Positions 41,376-48,103 of a stretch of DNA of 49,791 nucleotides are shown piece by piece. Each line of letters opens with the position of its first letter. Position 1 is the first letter of the stretch. The translations under genes were made by a program, and so were the position numbers. Source of the stretch: Prevotella sp. CAG:732 (GTDB lineage Bacteria > Bacteroidota > Bacteroidia > Bacteroidales > Bacteroidaceae); contig FR893209.1 in NCBI GenBank assembly GCA_000436035.1, forward strand, positions 1-49,791, in the 5' to 3' direction. The notes below the pieces were generated by a model that was not told the origin of the DNA, did not search any database, and worked only from the letters and a program-made list of their open reading frames with translations.

Positions 41376-41948
41376 CTAGTACTCCTTGACGTTGCCGCCT
41401 TCCTCCGACCCAGTGCTGGAAGAACCGCCTCCTGTAGATGAGCTACCGCCAGGGTTGCTGCTTCCACCGCCGCTAGGGGTCGTAGGGGTTGTGCCGCTAT
41501 CGGAGCCTCCTGTGCTAGGCTTTTCCTCTGCGCCAGTCGAGGTGGAGGCTTTCTTGGTGTTAGCCTTTCTCACGCTGGCAGCACTGTTGAGGTTGGCACT
41601 GTTCAAGGTACCCGTAGCACGTGCACGGAGCTTGACACCAGCGATGTTGGTGGCAGCGTTGAAAGCCTCCTCGGAGTCGGCGCCCTCCTTGTTCTTGATA
41701 CCCACGGAGAAGATGGCCAAATTGTCGATCTTCACATTCTTGCCCTGAAGGAGCATCTCCTTGATGCACTTCACCATACCGGTCATCATACCCAGGCACA
41801 TAGCCTCGGAGAATCCGGTGTTGTGCTCCTCCATGTGATGAGCGAGTGCTGCGAGATCTACGGTCTCATCTGCCACTGGATAAGCGAACCACTTGCCGCA
41901 GACAGAACTCTTCTTGTTCTTGTTCTGCATCAAAATAAACTTAATCAT
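41376..41948 (-). CDS. HU-like DNA-binding protein with Ser/Gly-rich tail
   Basis: The 190-residue protein has an HU-like domain of the HIG type in residues 1-125 (GKWFAYPVADETVDLAALAH, FSEAMCLGMMTGMVKCIKEM, KNVKIDNLAIFSVGI, GVKLRARATGTLN). A disordered tail follows, first Lys/Thr-rich, then nearly pure Gly/Ser/Thr with a few prolines. It is common in Bacteroidota near DUF4248/DUF3987/VirE_N genes, as here. A structured leader of about 125 bases lies between its -7 box (42081-42088) and the ATG. Confidence 0.85.
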   Translation of the reverse strand: MIKFILMQNKNKKSSVCGKWFAYPVADETVDLAALAHHMEEHNTGFSEAMCLGMMTGMVKCIKEMLLQGKNVKIDNLAIFSVGIKNKEGADSEEAFNAATNIAGVKLRARATGTLNSANLNSAASVRKANTKKASTSTGAEEKPSTGGSDSGTTPTTPSGGGSSNPGGSSSTGGGSSSTGSEEGGNVKEY

Positions 41949-41986
41949 AAGACATAAAAAATTTTGAGTTAATTACTGCCGATTCC

Positions 41987-42078
41987 GCTCTCCGTCAAGG
42001 CTTTCGCCTTTCAGAAATTCTCTTTCCGGCGGCTACCTTTTCGGGAGAGCTTCATCGTGTAACCCTTTTGGATTACAC
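41987..42078 (-). promoter_or_regulatory. Structured mRNA leader of the HU-like gene
   Basis: Three nested or adjacent pairings: GTGTAA/TTACAC (42057-42062 / 42073-42078), GCTCTCC/GGAGAGC (41987-41993 / 42044-42050), and AAGGC/GCCTT within the latter. The roughly 130-base leader is untranslated and could carry post-transcriptional control. Confidence 0.4.
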
Positions 42079-42080
42079 TG

Positions 42081-42088
42081 CAAAGATA
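42081..42088 (-). promoter_or_regulatory. -7 box of the HU-like gene
   Basis: CAAAGATA reads TATCTTTG leftward; transcription is expected to start near 42074. Confidence 0.55.
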
Positions 42089-42223
42089 CTACATTTCAGA
42101 AGGCCGTTTATACGATACCGTACGATGCTTGCTATAGCGTACTTTTTGAGGACATTCCTTATCTTTTTCACCTTCTTTCTTGTAGATTTCAGTGGTTCTT
42201 CTTATCGTATTCAGTCTCTCTCC

Positions 42224-42448
42224 TTATGGATATCCGAGGTAATCGACGATGAGTTTCACCTCACGTGAGGTGAAATACTTGGCAGTCTTTCGATAGCCCA
42301 GTTTTTGCAGCCCCTCTATCACTTCAGGTATTCTCTTCACCCACGCCATCAGATGGTTGACTGCAGTATGGCTGCTGTTGGCAGTGGGGAAGTAGAGCAG
42401 TGCAAGTTCCGACTTGCCGTATGCTCTGATTTTGATATTTTCTATCAT
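42224..42448 (-). CDS. DUF4248 protein
   Basis: The 74-residue protein matches the DUF4248 pattern: IKIRAYGKSELALLYFP at the N-terminus, a middle WVKRIPEVIEGLQKLGY, and FTSREVKLIVDYLG at the end. It looks like a compact helical, possibly DNA-binding, protein. It is regularly found between HU-like and DUF3987 genes in Bacteroidota, as here. Function is unknown. Confidence 0.85.
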   Translation of the reverse strand: MIENIKIRAYGKSELALLYFPTANSSHTAVNHLMAWVKRIPEVIEGLQKLGYRKTAKYFTSREVKLIVDYLGYP

Positions 42449-42512
42449 ATTTTTTTGTTTAAAGATTTATTATTTATGATTTGATATTTATTATTTCGTT
42501 ATAACTATGCTG

Positions 42513-42549
42513 CTTTCCCTCCGTAAGTATGGTACTTGGGAGGAGAAAG
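42513..42549. terminator. Long hairpin downstream of the DUF3987 gene
   Basis: CTTTC, CCTCC and AAGTA pair with TACTT, GGAGG and GAAAG: 15 base pairs in total with a 3-base loop. There is no clear T-run in either direction, so it may stabilise or end the leftward transcript. Confidence 0.55.
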
Positions 42550-42557
42550 TAGGATAG

Positions 42558-44696
42558 TTAGACTCTGGGAGCAGATTTATAATATGCACCATGTCGCACA
42601 GGTGAGAGAATGCCGTATTGACTGCTGAACTTGCCTAGTATTCGATGGGCGGTTCGTTTTGAGACATTGAATGATTCCGCAATGCAGATAAAGTCCTTTG
42701 TCTTGATTTCACCAGCAGGTATCGCATTATAGAGTCGTAACTCTTCGGATGAGAGATTGATTCCCTTGTTGGCAAATGGATTCTCGCTTTCTTTGGCAAG
42801 AACAGAGTAAACACGTGCCGTGTGATTGACGAGGCAACCAACAATCTCCATGGCAATGTCGAAATCCTTGTCATCACAAACCAAGGCGTTCTCGTCATCG
42901 CTGAAGATGCCATCTTGCTTGTTCCACTCCGAGAGACGGCGTAGGGCAGTCAATATCATCGCATAGCGGAAGTTGGCGAGGGCAGTGCGGAAGATGAAAG
43001 CGTTCATGCCAATGCCATACATCTGAAATTGATCTACTAGAACTTCGCCGTATGTATCAAGAAATTTCTTCTGTTGAGCTTTGCTGAGTACAAATTGTAT
43101 CGGATGTCCAACCCTCTGTTGCATGGCGTGGTAGAGTGGCAATAGTTCCTCGCCCATCTGCTTGTATGTATCCTCCAAAGGGTTGTCTGTCTGTGCGAAA
43201 ACGTCATGGAACTCCACCTTTTCGTCGGGTAGCTCATAAAACTGGAATCTACTTCCTAGACCATTTTCGAATGTCGGAAACAGACTAGGCAGCTGTCCTG
43301 GTGTGCAGGTGATGCAGATGGATAGACGAGGAGACTCGATGTCGATGTGAATCTTGTCGCTTACTCTGTTCATCGATACTGGCTCATGATGGTATGCCTT
43401 GCGCATGAAGTCAGAATAGTTGCCGTAATCGGTGCCTGTCATTTGAGAAATGGTATCGGCTTCGGTCTCGTACATCATCCCCCAACCACCATTGGCATCG
43501 AGCGCACGATACACCGCGGCAGAGGAACTATTTCCTGGCATGAATGGGTCACGGAAGGCTGGTTCCTTGGGAGGAGTGCTGCGCTCACCTTTCTTCTTGC
43601 CCTTGTTATTGGCTTCGTAATCTGCCATTTCTTCCTCATATTTCGCTTTCTCGGCTTCATATTGTCGGCGCATCTCCATCTTTATCGGACGTGCCAACAA
43701 CTTGCAGAAGGCTAGGTCGCCCTTGGCAGAGCCAGCCGTACCAAAGATGATGTTGAAGAGTGGGGCATAAACACGGCGACCATCATAGATGCCGTAAATG
43801 CCACTTTGCGCCTCTTCATTGCCATTGGCTCCACCCATCAATCCCGAGATCACGTTGAGTACGCCCAAAAGCATTTTGTCTCGACACACTACATCCTGGT
43901 GAACGTCAAAGATAGGAGAGAGAAACGTAGGCAAGTCTTCTATCTTGATCTTGTCTGAGAATGTGTAACCTGAGACGGGGCATGATGGAGAAGTGGAACC
44001 TTTTCCGTCATTTTGTGCCAAAAGTGCCAAAGTGCCACTTGGCATTTCATTATCCAAATTACCCAAAATAGTACTTTTTCCTATATTTTCTATACTTTTG
44101 GCACTTGGCAATATGGCATTATTGGCACTATTGTGGGAAAGAGACTGCTTCGGACTATGGTTGCTTTTAATCCTCTCCTTGGCGATTTCGCTGAGGTTGA
44201 CACCTGCGTCTTTCGCCATCTTGAAGAATGTATTGATGGTGATTCCGTTGCCATTACCATTGCTGCTACCTTTGAGGCAACTGGTATATTTCTTGTCACA
44301 CTCTGTGGCGTTGTAGTCAGCGTTCATCTGGCTCAGTTCGTGGAAGAATTCTCTTCCGTCTTCGCCTAGGCCATCAGCTAGGGAGAAACCGAGGCTGAGC
44401 CAGTTCTGGTAACCGCTCGTGATGTCGATGTGGCGAGAGGCGATGATGTCGGCGATGCCTTTCACCTCTTTATATAGGTCACAGTCTGTCTCAATCGTTT
44501 GAGTATGGCTGGCAACATTCTGTCGGATTGCTTCGTTCGGTTTCTCTGAATTTGCATCCATTGGCATGGAATGCATGTTGGCGAATCCCTCCAAGTCGAA
44601 GTTGCTCAAAGTTTTGTCCTCTATGTTACTATTGCTCATATTGTTATCCTCCTTATTTTGAGAATGAATGTTTATTTTTTGAATATATTTATTCAT
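42558..44696 (-). CDS. DUF3987 protein with PriCT-2-like N-terminal domain
   Basis: The 712-residue protein has residues about 70-155 like a PriCT-2 primase-associated domain (IIASRHIDITSGYQNWLSLG, FFHELSQMNADYNATECDKK). The DUF3987 part spans about 235-640: PTFLSPIFDVHQDVVCRDKM, PLFNIIFGTAGSAKGDLAFC (P-loop-like), SPRLSICITCTPGQLPSLFP. A C-terminal winged-helix-like segment follows (ICIAESFNVSKRTAHRILGK). It is a helicase/primase-like protein probably tied to mobile-element replication. The ATG at 44696 overlaps the VirE_N stop (ATGA); a second ATG lies 19 codons on. Such proteins occur as two-gene units with VirE_N proteins. Confidence 0.88.
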   Translation of the reverse strand: MNKYIQKINIHSQNKEDNNMSNSNIEDKTLSNFDLEGFANMHSMPMDANSEKPNEAIRQNVASHTQTIETDCDLYKEVKGIADIIASRHIDITSGYQNWLSLGFSLADGLGEDGREFFHELSQMNADYNATECDKKYTSCLKGSSNGNGNGITINTFFKMAKDAGVNLSEIAKERIKSNHSPKQSLSHNSANNAILPSAKSIENIGKSTILGNLDNEMPSGTLALLAQNDGKGSTSPSCPVSGYTFSDKIKIEDLPTFLSPIFDVHQDVVCRDKMLLGVLNVISGLMGGANGNEEAQSGIYGIYDGRRVYAPLFNIIFGTAGSAKGDLAFCKLLARPIKMEMRRQYEAEKAKYEEEMADYEANNKGKKKGERSTPPKEPAFRDPFMPGNSSSAAVYRALDANGGWGMMYETEADTISQMTGTDYGNYSDFMRKAYHHEPVSMNRVSDKIHIDIESPRLSICITCTPGQLPSLFPTFENGLGSRFQFYELPDEKVEFHDVFAQTDNPLEDTYKQMGEELLPLYHAMQQRVGHPIQFVLSKAQQKKFLDTYGEVLVDQFQMYGIGMNAFIFRTALANFRYAMILTALRRLSEWNKQDGIFSDDENALVCDDKDFDIAMEIVGCLVNHTARVYSVLAKESENPFANKGINLSSEELRLYNAIPAGEIKTKDFICIAESFNVSKRTAHRILGKFSSQYGILSPVRHGAYYKSAPRV

Positions 44697-45319
44697 CTTC
44701 TTGTCAATTTAGAATAAATAAACATCTTGTTAATAACTAAATTGGCATCCCAGCATAGAAAGCATGCAGATGCCACGTTGGCAGGAGCCTTGTCAGCCTC
44801 CAATCCATATTTTTGGTAGAGGTAGTTGCAGATGGCTCGATACCACATCTCGTGAGAACCACGGCTTAGGTCGATGTGAGTCACCCACTTCACGCCATCT
44901 CCACGAGGACTGGTAAACATAAGGAGAGTCTCAAACGTTGGGTCGTTCTCCAACGTCTCTCTCACCTTCCAAATGTTTTCCTTTCCTCCGAGGTGGTCGA
45001 AGTCGAGGCACACCATCTGGCTATGTCGGATGAGTCCCTTGGCATTGCGATATTCGAAAGTACCGCTGAATGTGGCGAAGGGTAGGTGCTCAGCCTTGAA
45101 AGCCTTCTGTCGTTTCTCGTCTTTGACGCCTCTGAGCTGCTCCGTGATTTCCTTCAACTTCATGGAGTTCATCCATCGATATACATCGTAGAGGTTGGCT
45201 TCCTTCAGATAAGGTCGTTGCCCTGTAGCCTTGTTGATGCCTGGGGCGAAGAGGCTGAAGTGGGCGTAGAGTGGCGACCAAGTCGCTTCTTCAAGTATGT
45301 TATCCTTTGTCGTCTCCAT
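44693..45319 (-). CDS. VirE N-terminal-domain (BT4734-like) protein
   Basis: The 208-residue protein matches the BT4734/VirE_N domain: LYAHFSLFAPGINKATGQRP, FATFSGTFEYRNAKGLIRHS, MVCLDFDHLGG (the archaeo-eukaryotic-primase-like acidic strand) and LLMFTSPRGDGVKWVTHIDL. The fold is primase-related. The C-terminus (WDANLVINKMFIYSKLTRR) overlaps the start of the DUF3987 gene by four bases. Together the two look like a split primase-helicase, as in Bacteroidota mobile elements and polysaccharide loci. Confidence 0.88.
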   Translation of the reverse strand: METTKDNILEEATWSPLYAHFSLFAPGINKATGQRPYLKEANLYDVYRWMNSMKLKEITEQLRGVKDEKRQKAFKAEHLPFATFSGTFEYRNAKGLIRHSQMVCLDFDHLGGKENIWKVRETLENDPTFETLLMFTSPRGDGVKWVTHIDLSRGSHEMWYRAICNYLYQKYGLEADKAPANVASACFLCWDANLVINKMFIYSKLTRR

Positions 45320-45458
45320 GTTCGCACGATTTAAATGTTTTTTTACAGGCTCTACTCATTTCCATTTGCTTTCTCTTGCGATAGGCAATGGCGAGTGGAG
45401 TGTGACTGTGGAGAAGGTAGTCGCTGACGACTTCTCCGATTGCTAATACCTTATTCAT
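45300..45458 (-). CDS. Small basic protein, unknown
   Basis: A 52-codon frame from ATG 45458 (MNKVLAIGEVVSDYLLHSHT, then PLAIAYRKRKQMEMSRACKK) overlaps the start of the VirE_N gene by 20 bases. It is the first frame after the -7 box at 45613-45620 and is basic in its second half. Overlap with the next gene and position suggest it is real and possibly coupled. I recognise no family. Confidence 0.4.
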   Translation of the reverse strand: MNKVLAIGEVVSDYLLHSHTPLAIAYRKRKQMEMSRACKKTFKSCEHGDDKG

Positions 45459-45530
45459 ATTTTTATAGGGTATTTTGCGTAGCCTTGCACTTCTGGATAA
45501 TATAGCCTACTTATGTTATTCATTTCCAGT

Positions 45531-45596
45531 ACGGAGCCCGTGCTCAGGTTTTTGGCTGCTGACAGATATATAAAATAAAAGCAGCAGAAACTCCGT
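45531..45596 (-). promoter_or_regulatory. Folded 5' leader of the VirE_N / DUF3987 operon
   Basis: ACGGAG (45531-45536) pairs with CTCCGT (45591-45596) and GCTGCT (45555-45560) with AGCAGC (45580-45585). The same AGCAGC also pairs, as GCAGCAGAAA (45581-45590), with TTTCTGCTGC (45604-45613) closer to the promoter, so two exclusive folds are possible at DNA level. The predicted start at about 45606 favours the first in RNA. Confidence 0.4.
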
Positions 45597-45612
45597 GAAG
45601 AAATTTCTGCTG

Positions 45613-45620
45613 CAAAAGTA
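45613..45620 (-). promoter_or_regulatory. -7 box of the VirE_N / DUF3987 operon
   Basis: CAAAAGTA reads TACTTTTG leftward. The leader to the small ORF at 45458 is about 150 bases. Confidence 0.55.
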
Positions 45621-45732
45621 CAATGAGATATAAATTTTACTCTAGTTTTCTTATGTTTTGTTCTGTTTATTCACCTGTAATCCACTAAAATGTAATAAAA
45701 GTGAATCAATTAGGTGAATTACACCACTAATT

Positions 45733-46749
45733 TTATTTTAAAAAGGTATTGATTGATTTACACCAATTGTTTAACTTAGCCGAATATAGGTTATTATTAT
45801 GTAGTATCTCCCAAAGAGGTTTTTTGCATGATAAATCTGATAGCAGTTTCTTGTTAACAAATTCTGCTGCTATTCTTGTAGTCTCAGTATTTGTATTTGT
45901 TGACTTTATTTTCTCAACAAAAGAATTAGTGACGACAACGTCGTTGTAAAATAGTGGACACATTTTTTTGACAAGTTCTACGTTCGCACTATTTATTTCC
46001 TCTTTGGAGGTAGCAAAATCTTTCATCTTTTCATCATCAAAGAATTGCGCAAATGCATAAATGATTTGTTTGTCGTTAAATGGATTGCCATTCTGATCTT
46101 TGAAATGGCCAAAGTGGTTGGCTGTGATGATGTCCTCAATAATTTGCTTACGATGTTCTTCATTGATTTTAATGCAAGGGCGGCTCACAATGTTTTCTTT
46201 TGGCATAGTTGTAGTGTTGGCATATTCGCTGCTACTTACATTATTTGTTTTGTCGTTTGATGTGATTTCATAAGCCAAATCTTTGTCAATTTGGGTTAGA
46301 AATCTATTGCCCAATGGTGTTATAACAATAGAATTAATAGCGCGTTCAAGCTTGAGGTAACCTCGTCCAATTAGAGGTGACCAAATTTGTTTTTTGTATA
46401 CATCATTTGTTATGCCGAAAACATTCTTTGCTCCATTATTGTCTCTTGCAACTTTTAGAAGTAAGAACTGATCGTCAGTTATATTCTCTTTTTTGATTAA
46501 TTTGCGAATAATGTAGTTGGCTTCGTCAGATAAGTCATCTAATATGGCTTTTCCGTTAGTTTTGATTTGTGCGGCATAGACTTCGCCTCCTTCAACGAAA
46601 GCTGCATATACCATATCTTTGTCTTTAAGTGACTTTAGTGCAGAATAGTATTGGGCATCAGTTAAACTATCGGGAGACTTTCCATGATCTTTGCCATCTG
46701 CAAGGTGTTGCAAGGTGAGATATTCTTTTGGAGTTAGTTGTTCTGTCAT
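45733..46749 (-). CDS. Unknown 338-residue protein, third gene of a toxin-XRE operon
   Basis: I do not recognise a family. Residues 1-75 (LTPKEYLTLQHLADGKDHGK, YYSALKSLKDKDMVYAAF, ILDDLSDEAN) and 85-155 (DQFLLLKVARDNNGAKNVFG, WSPLIGRGYLKLERAI, ITPLGNRFLTQ) look like two winged-helix-type modules in tandem. A low-complexity Asn/Thr linker follows (160-185), then a helical C-terminal domain (EEHRKQIIEDIITANHFGHF to WCKSINTFLK). There are no transmembrane parts and no visible catalytic motif. It starts 12 bases after the XRE gene, so it belongs to the same operon. A DNA-binding regulator or an effector partner of the toxin system are both possible. Confidence 0.65.
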   Translation of the reverse strand: MTEQLTPKEYLTLQHLADGKDHGKSPDSLTDAQYYSALKSLKDKDMVYAAFVEGGEVYAAQIKTNGKAILDDLSDEANYIIRKLIKKENITDDQFLLLKVARDNNGAKNVFGITNDVYKKQIWSPLIGRGYLKLERAINSIVITPLGNRFLTQIDKDLAYEITSNDKTNNVSSSEYANTTTMPKENIVSRPCIKINEEHRKQIIEDIITANHFGHFKDQNGNPFNDKQIIYAFAQFFDDEKMKDFATSKEEINSANVELVKKMCPLFYNDVVVTNSFVEKIKSTNTNTETTRIAAEFVNKKLLSDLSCKKPLWEILHNNNLYSAKLNNWCKSINTFLK

Positions 46750-46761
46750 ATTCTATTAAGT

Positions 46762-47097
46762 TTAATGTTTATGAATATCCTCTGCTGCCATGGTAACTTT
46801 TTGTTCTTCTGGCAGTTTGTAGGGATGCACACTTGTGGTAGTGGTAATGATGTCATCACCCAATACTGCTGCAATTTTTGCAATCGTAGCAATCGTAAGA
46901 TTGTGAGTACCGCTCAACCATCTGCTTACCTCTGTCTCTGTTTTCCCAAGCGCCTTAGCCAGGTCTCGTTGCTTCATACCCAGTTCTGTCATTACGTCAA
47001 ATATTCTGTTGGCAATAGCTACACAGAAATCCACCTGCTTGTTGGTTTCTGTGGGGGTCGTGTTGCGGATGGAATCCATTATTTTATTGGTCTTCAT
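46762..47097 (-). CDS. XRE-family helix-turn-helix regulator (antitoxin-like) with C-terminal tail
   Basis: The 111-residue protein has an XRE domain in residues about 30-85 (MKQRDLAKALGKTETEVSRW, LTIATIAKIAAVLGD). It starts one base after the toxin-like gene stops, the HigBA order of toxin first. The last 20 residues, PYKLPEEQKVTMAAEDIHKH, nearly repeat the tail of the Vsr nuclease at 26739 although the proteins are unrelated. It is the likely antitoxin and autoregulator of this operon. Confidence 0.82.
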   Translation of the reverse strand: MKTNKIMDSIRNTTPTETNKQVDFCVAIANRIFDVMTELGMKQRDLAKALGKTETEVSRWLSGTHNLTIATIAKIAAVLGDDIITTTTSVHPYKLPEEQKVTMAAEDIHKH

Positions 47098-47098
47098 A

Positions 47099-47572
47099 TT
47101 AGTCTTCCTCCTGATTATCTGTGTTTACTGAAAGTTCAAGTGGACCATTTAGATTTGTTCCCGAAATCGTTATCACTTGCTTGTTTTCCAGTTGTTTAAT
47201 TTTAATATCAATTCTCTGTAATGTTTGTACGGCTTTATGAAGTGTCGGGTCTTCTTGGTAGGTTTGCGAGTTCTTTAAACCACCATTTCCTAATATCAAA
47301 ATCTTGTGATTGATATTGAGACAATACAATCGCAAGTTGCTTGTGTCAAAATGGGAGGGTAGAGCCATCACTCTATCTTTTCTTCTGCCTTCATATCTGA
47401 AGAATCTGTCTTCTGCTCCGTTTGCCTTGATGATGTCGATACGTCGGACAAGAATGTGAATGTCTTGAAGATAGTTTTCCTTGTAAGTAAGGAGAAACTT
47501 TTCAAATTCGGTATATTCTTCTCCCTCGAATCTTGGAGAGTAAAGGCTAACTTTCTCTCCACTTTCAAGCAA
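47099..47572 (-). CDS. RelE/HigB-superfamily toxin-like protein, start disrupted
   Basis: The 157-residue frame begins at a TTG (47572) and reads SLYSPRFEGEEYTEFEKFLL, DIHILVRRIDIIKANGAEDR, FFRYEGRRKDRVMALPSHFD, LRLYCLNINHKILILGNGGL, SQTYQEDPTLH: the pattern of Bacteroidota HigB/RelE-like proteins that usually precede an XRE gene. An ATG at 47597, well placed about 10 bases from the expected transcription start, is out of frame by one base because of a 7-base A-run (plus-strand T 47584-47590). With one A fewer it would read MEQKIFIELLESGEKVSLYS. So the gene may be off, frameshifted or slipping. RelE-type proteins cut ribosome-bound mRNA. Confidence 0.65.
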   Translation of the reverse strand: MLESGEKVSLYSPRFEGEEYTEFEKFLLTYKENYLQDIHILVRRIDIIKANGAEDRFFRYEGRRKDRVMALPSHFDTSNLRLYCLNINHKILILGNGGLKNSQTYQEDPTLHKAVQTLQRIDIKIKQLENKQVITISGTNLNGPLELSVNTDNQEED

Positions 47573-47613
47573 CTCTATGAATATTTTTTTGTTCCATTAG
47601 CAATTGTTTTTTG

Positions 47614-47621
47614 CAAAAATA
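47614..47621 (-). promoter_or_regulatory. -7 box of the toxin-XRE operon
   Basis: CAAAAATA reads TATTTTTG leftward, with a TTGG-like -33 element about 20 bases further (47641-47644). Transcription would start near 47607. Confidence 0.5.
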
Positions 47622-47732
47622 ATCATAAAAGTTGAATGTTCCAAGAAAAATACCCGAAAACTTTACTTTTATGTTGAATTTTCTTTCTTTTCCATCATTT
47701 TTCATGGCAAAGTACAGTTTTCTCTTCATTTC

Positions 47733-47764
47733 TTTGCCCATTCCGATTCTTTTTGTTACTTTTG
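47733..47764 (+). promoter_or_regulatory. Consensus promoter of the methyltransferase leader
   Basis: TTTG (47733-47736), 20 bases, TACTTTTG (47757-47764): exact consensus. Transcription would start near 47771, leaving about 330 bases before the ATG of the methyltransferase at 48104. Confidence 0.75.
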
Positions 47765-47772
47765 CAGAGTGG

Positions 47773-47901
47773 ATGTCTGACTTTCGGGTTGGGCTTCACA
47801 AGACATTGTGGGTAAAACAAAAAGCATTCGCTATTATTTCGCGTTTAGCCAAGAGCCTCGGAAACTCTATTTGGAATAAAAAGCACGATAATAATATGTG
47901 A
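47773..47901 (+). CDS. Possible 42-residue leader peptide
   Basis: An ATG two bases after the predicted transcription start opens a 42-codon frame (MSDFRVGLHKTLWVKQKAFA, ISRLAKSLGNSIWNKKHDNN, M) that stops exactly where the folded RNA begins. It is basic with an amphipathic middle. It could be a leader peptide on a nearly leaderless start or a chance frame; no family is recognised. Confidence 0.25.
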   Translation: MSDFRVGLHKTLWVKQKAFAIISRLAKSLGNSIWNKKHDNNM

Positions 47902-47903
47902 CA

Positions 47904-48100
47904 GGTGGCTCGTATAGTAGCCTCTGGTATCATAAATTAGCGATGCACACGCAATAGGCGTGGTGCATTCTTAGAGAATTCCGGGGTTCCATCCGAGGTC
48001 GCCCCGTGCTAAACGCGATAAGAATAGCATCACGCTTTCTTTGTGGCTATTCCCTTCGTGTTTGCGGATTGATAGTTGGGTGCAACAAACAACTATCAAT
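47904..48100 (+). ncRNA. Candidate structured RNA upstream of the EcoRI-type methyltransferase
   Basis: Five stems can be drawn by eye. GGCT/AGCC (47907-47910 / 47919-47922). A closing stem TTAGC/GCTAA (47938-47942 too short by one: bases 47937-47941 / 48008-48012) encloses hairpin A (47943-47952 with 47958-47968, ten pairs, one bulged G) and hairpin B (CGGGG 47982-47986 / CCCCG 48002-48006). Then hairpin C (GAATAGC..CAC 48022-48033 / GTGGCTATTC 48043-48052) and hairpin D (ATTGATAGTTG 48068-48078 / CAACTATCAAT 48090-48100), ending three bases before the methyltransferase ATG. It matches no RNA family I know. It may act in cis as a leader or as a separate RNA. Confidence 0.5.
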
Positions 48101-48103
48101 ATT

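Noticed and set aside
45581..45613. Strong hairpin with ten pairs as terminator
   Set aside because: It overlaps the predicted -7 box and start of the VirE_N operon, so the full stem is not expected in that transcript.
47632..47772. Open frame across the methyltransferase promoter
   Set aside because: It would run through a perfect promoter and has an unbiased, Phe/Ser-rich composition; only the part after the transcription start was kept as a weak leader-peptide candidate.
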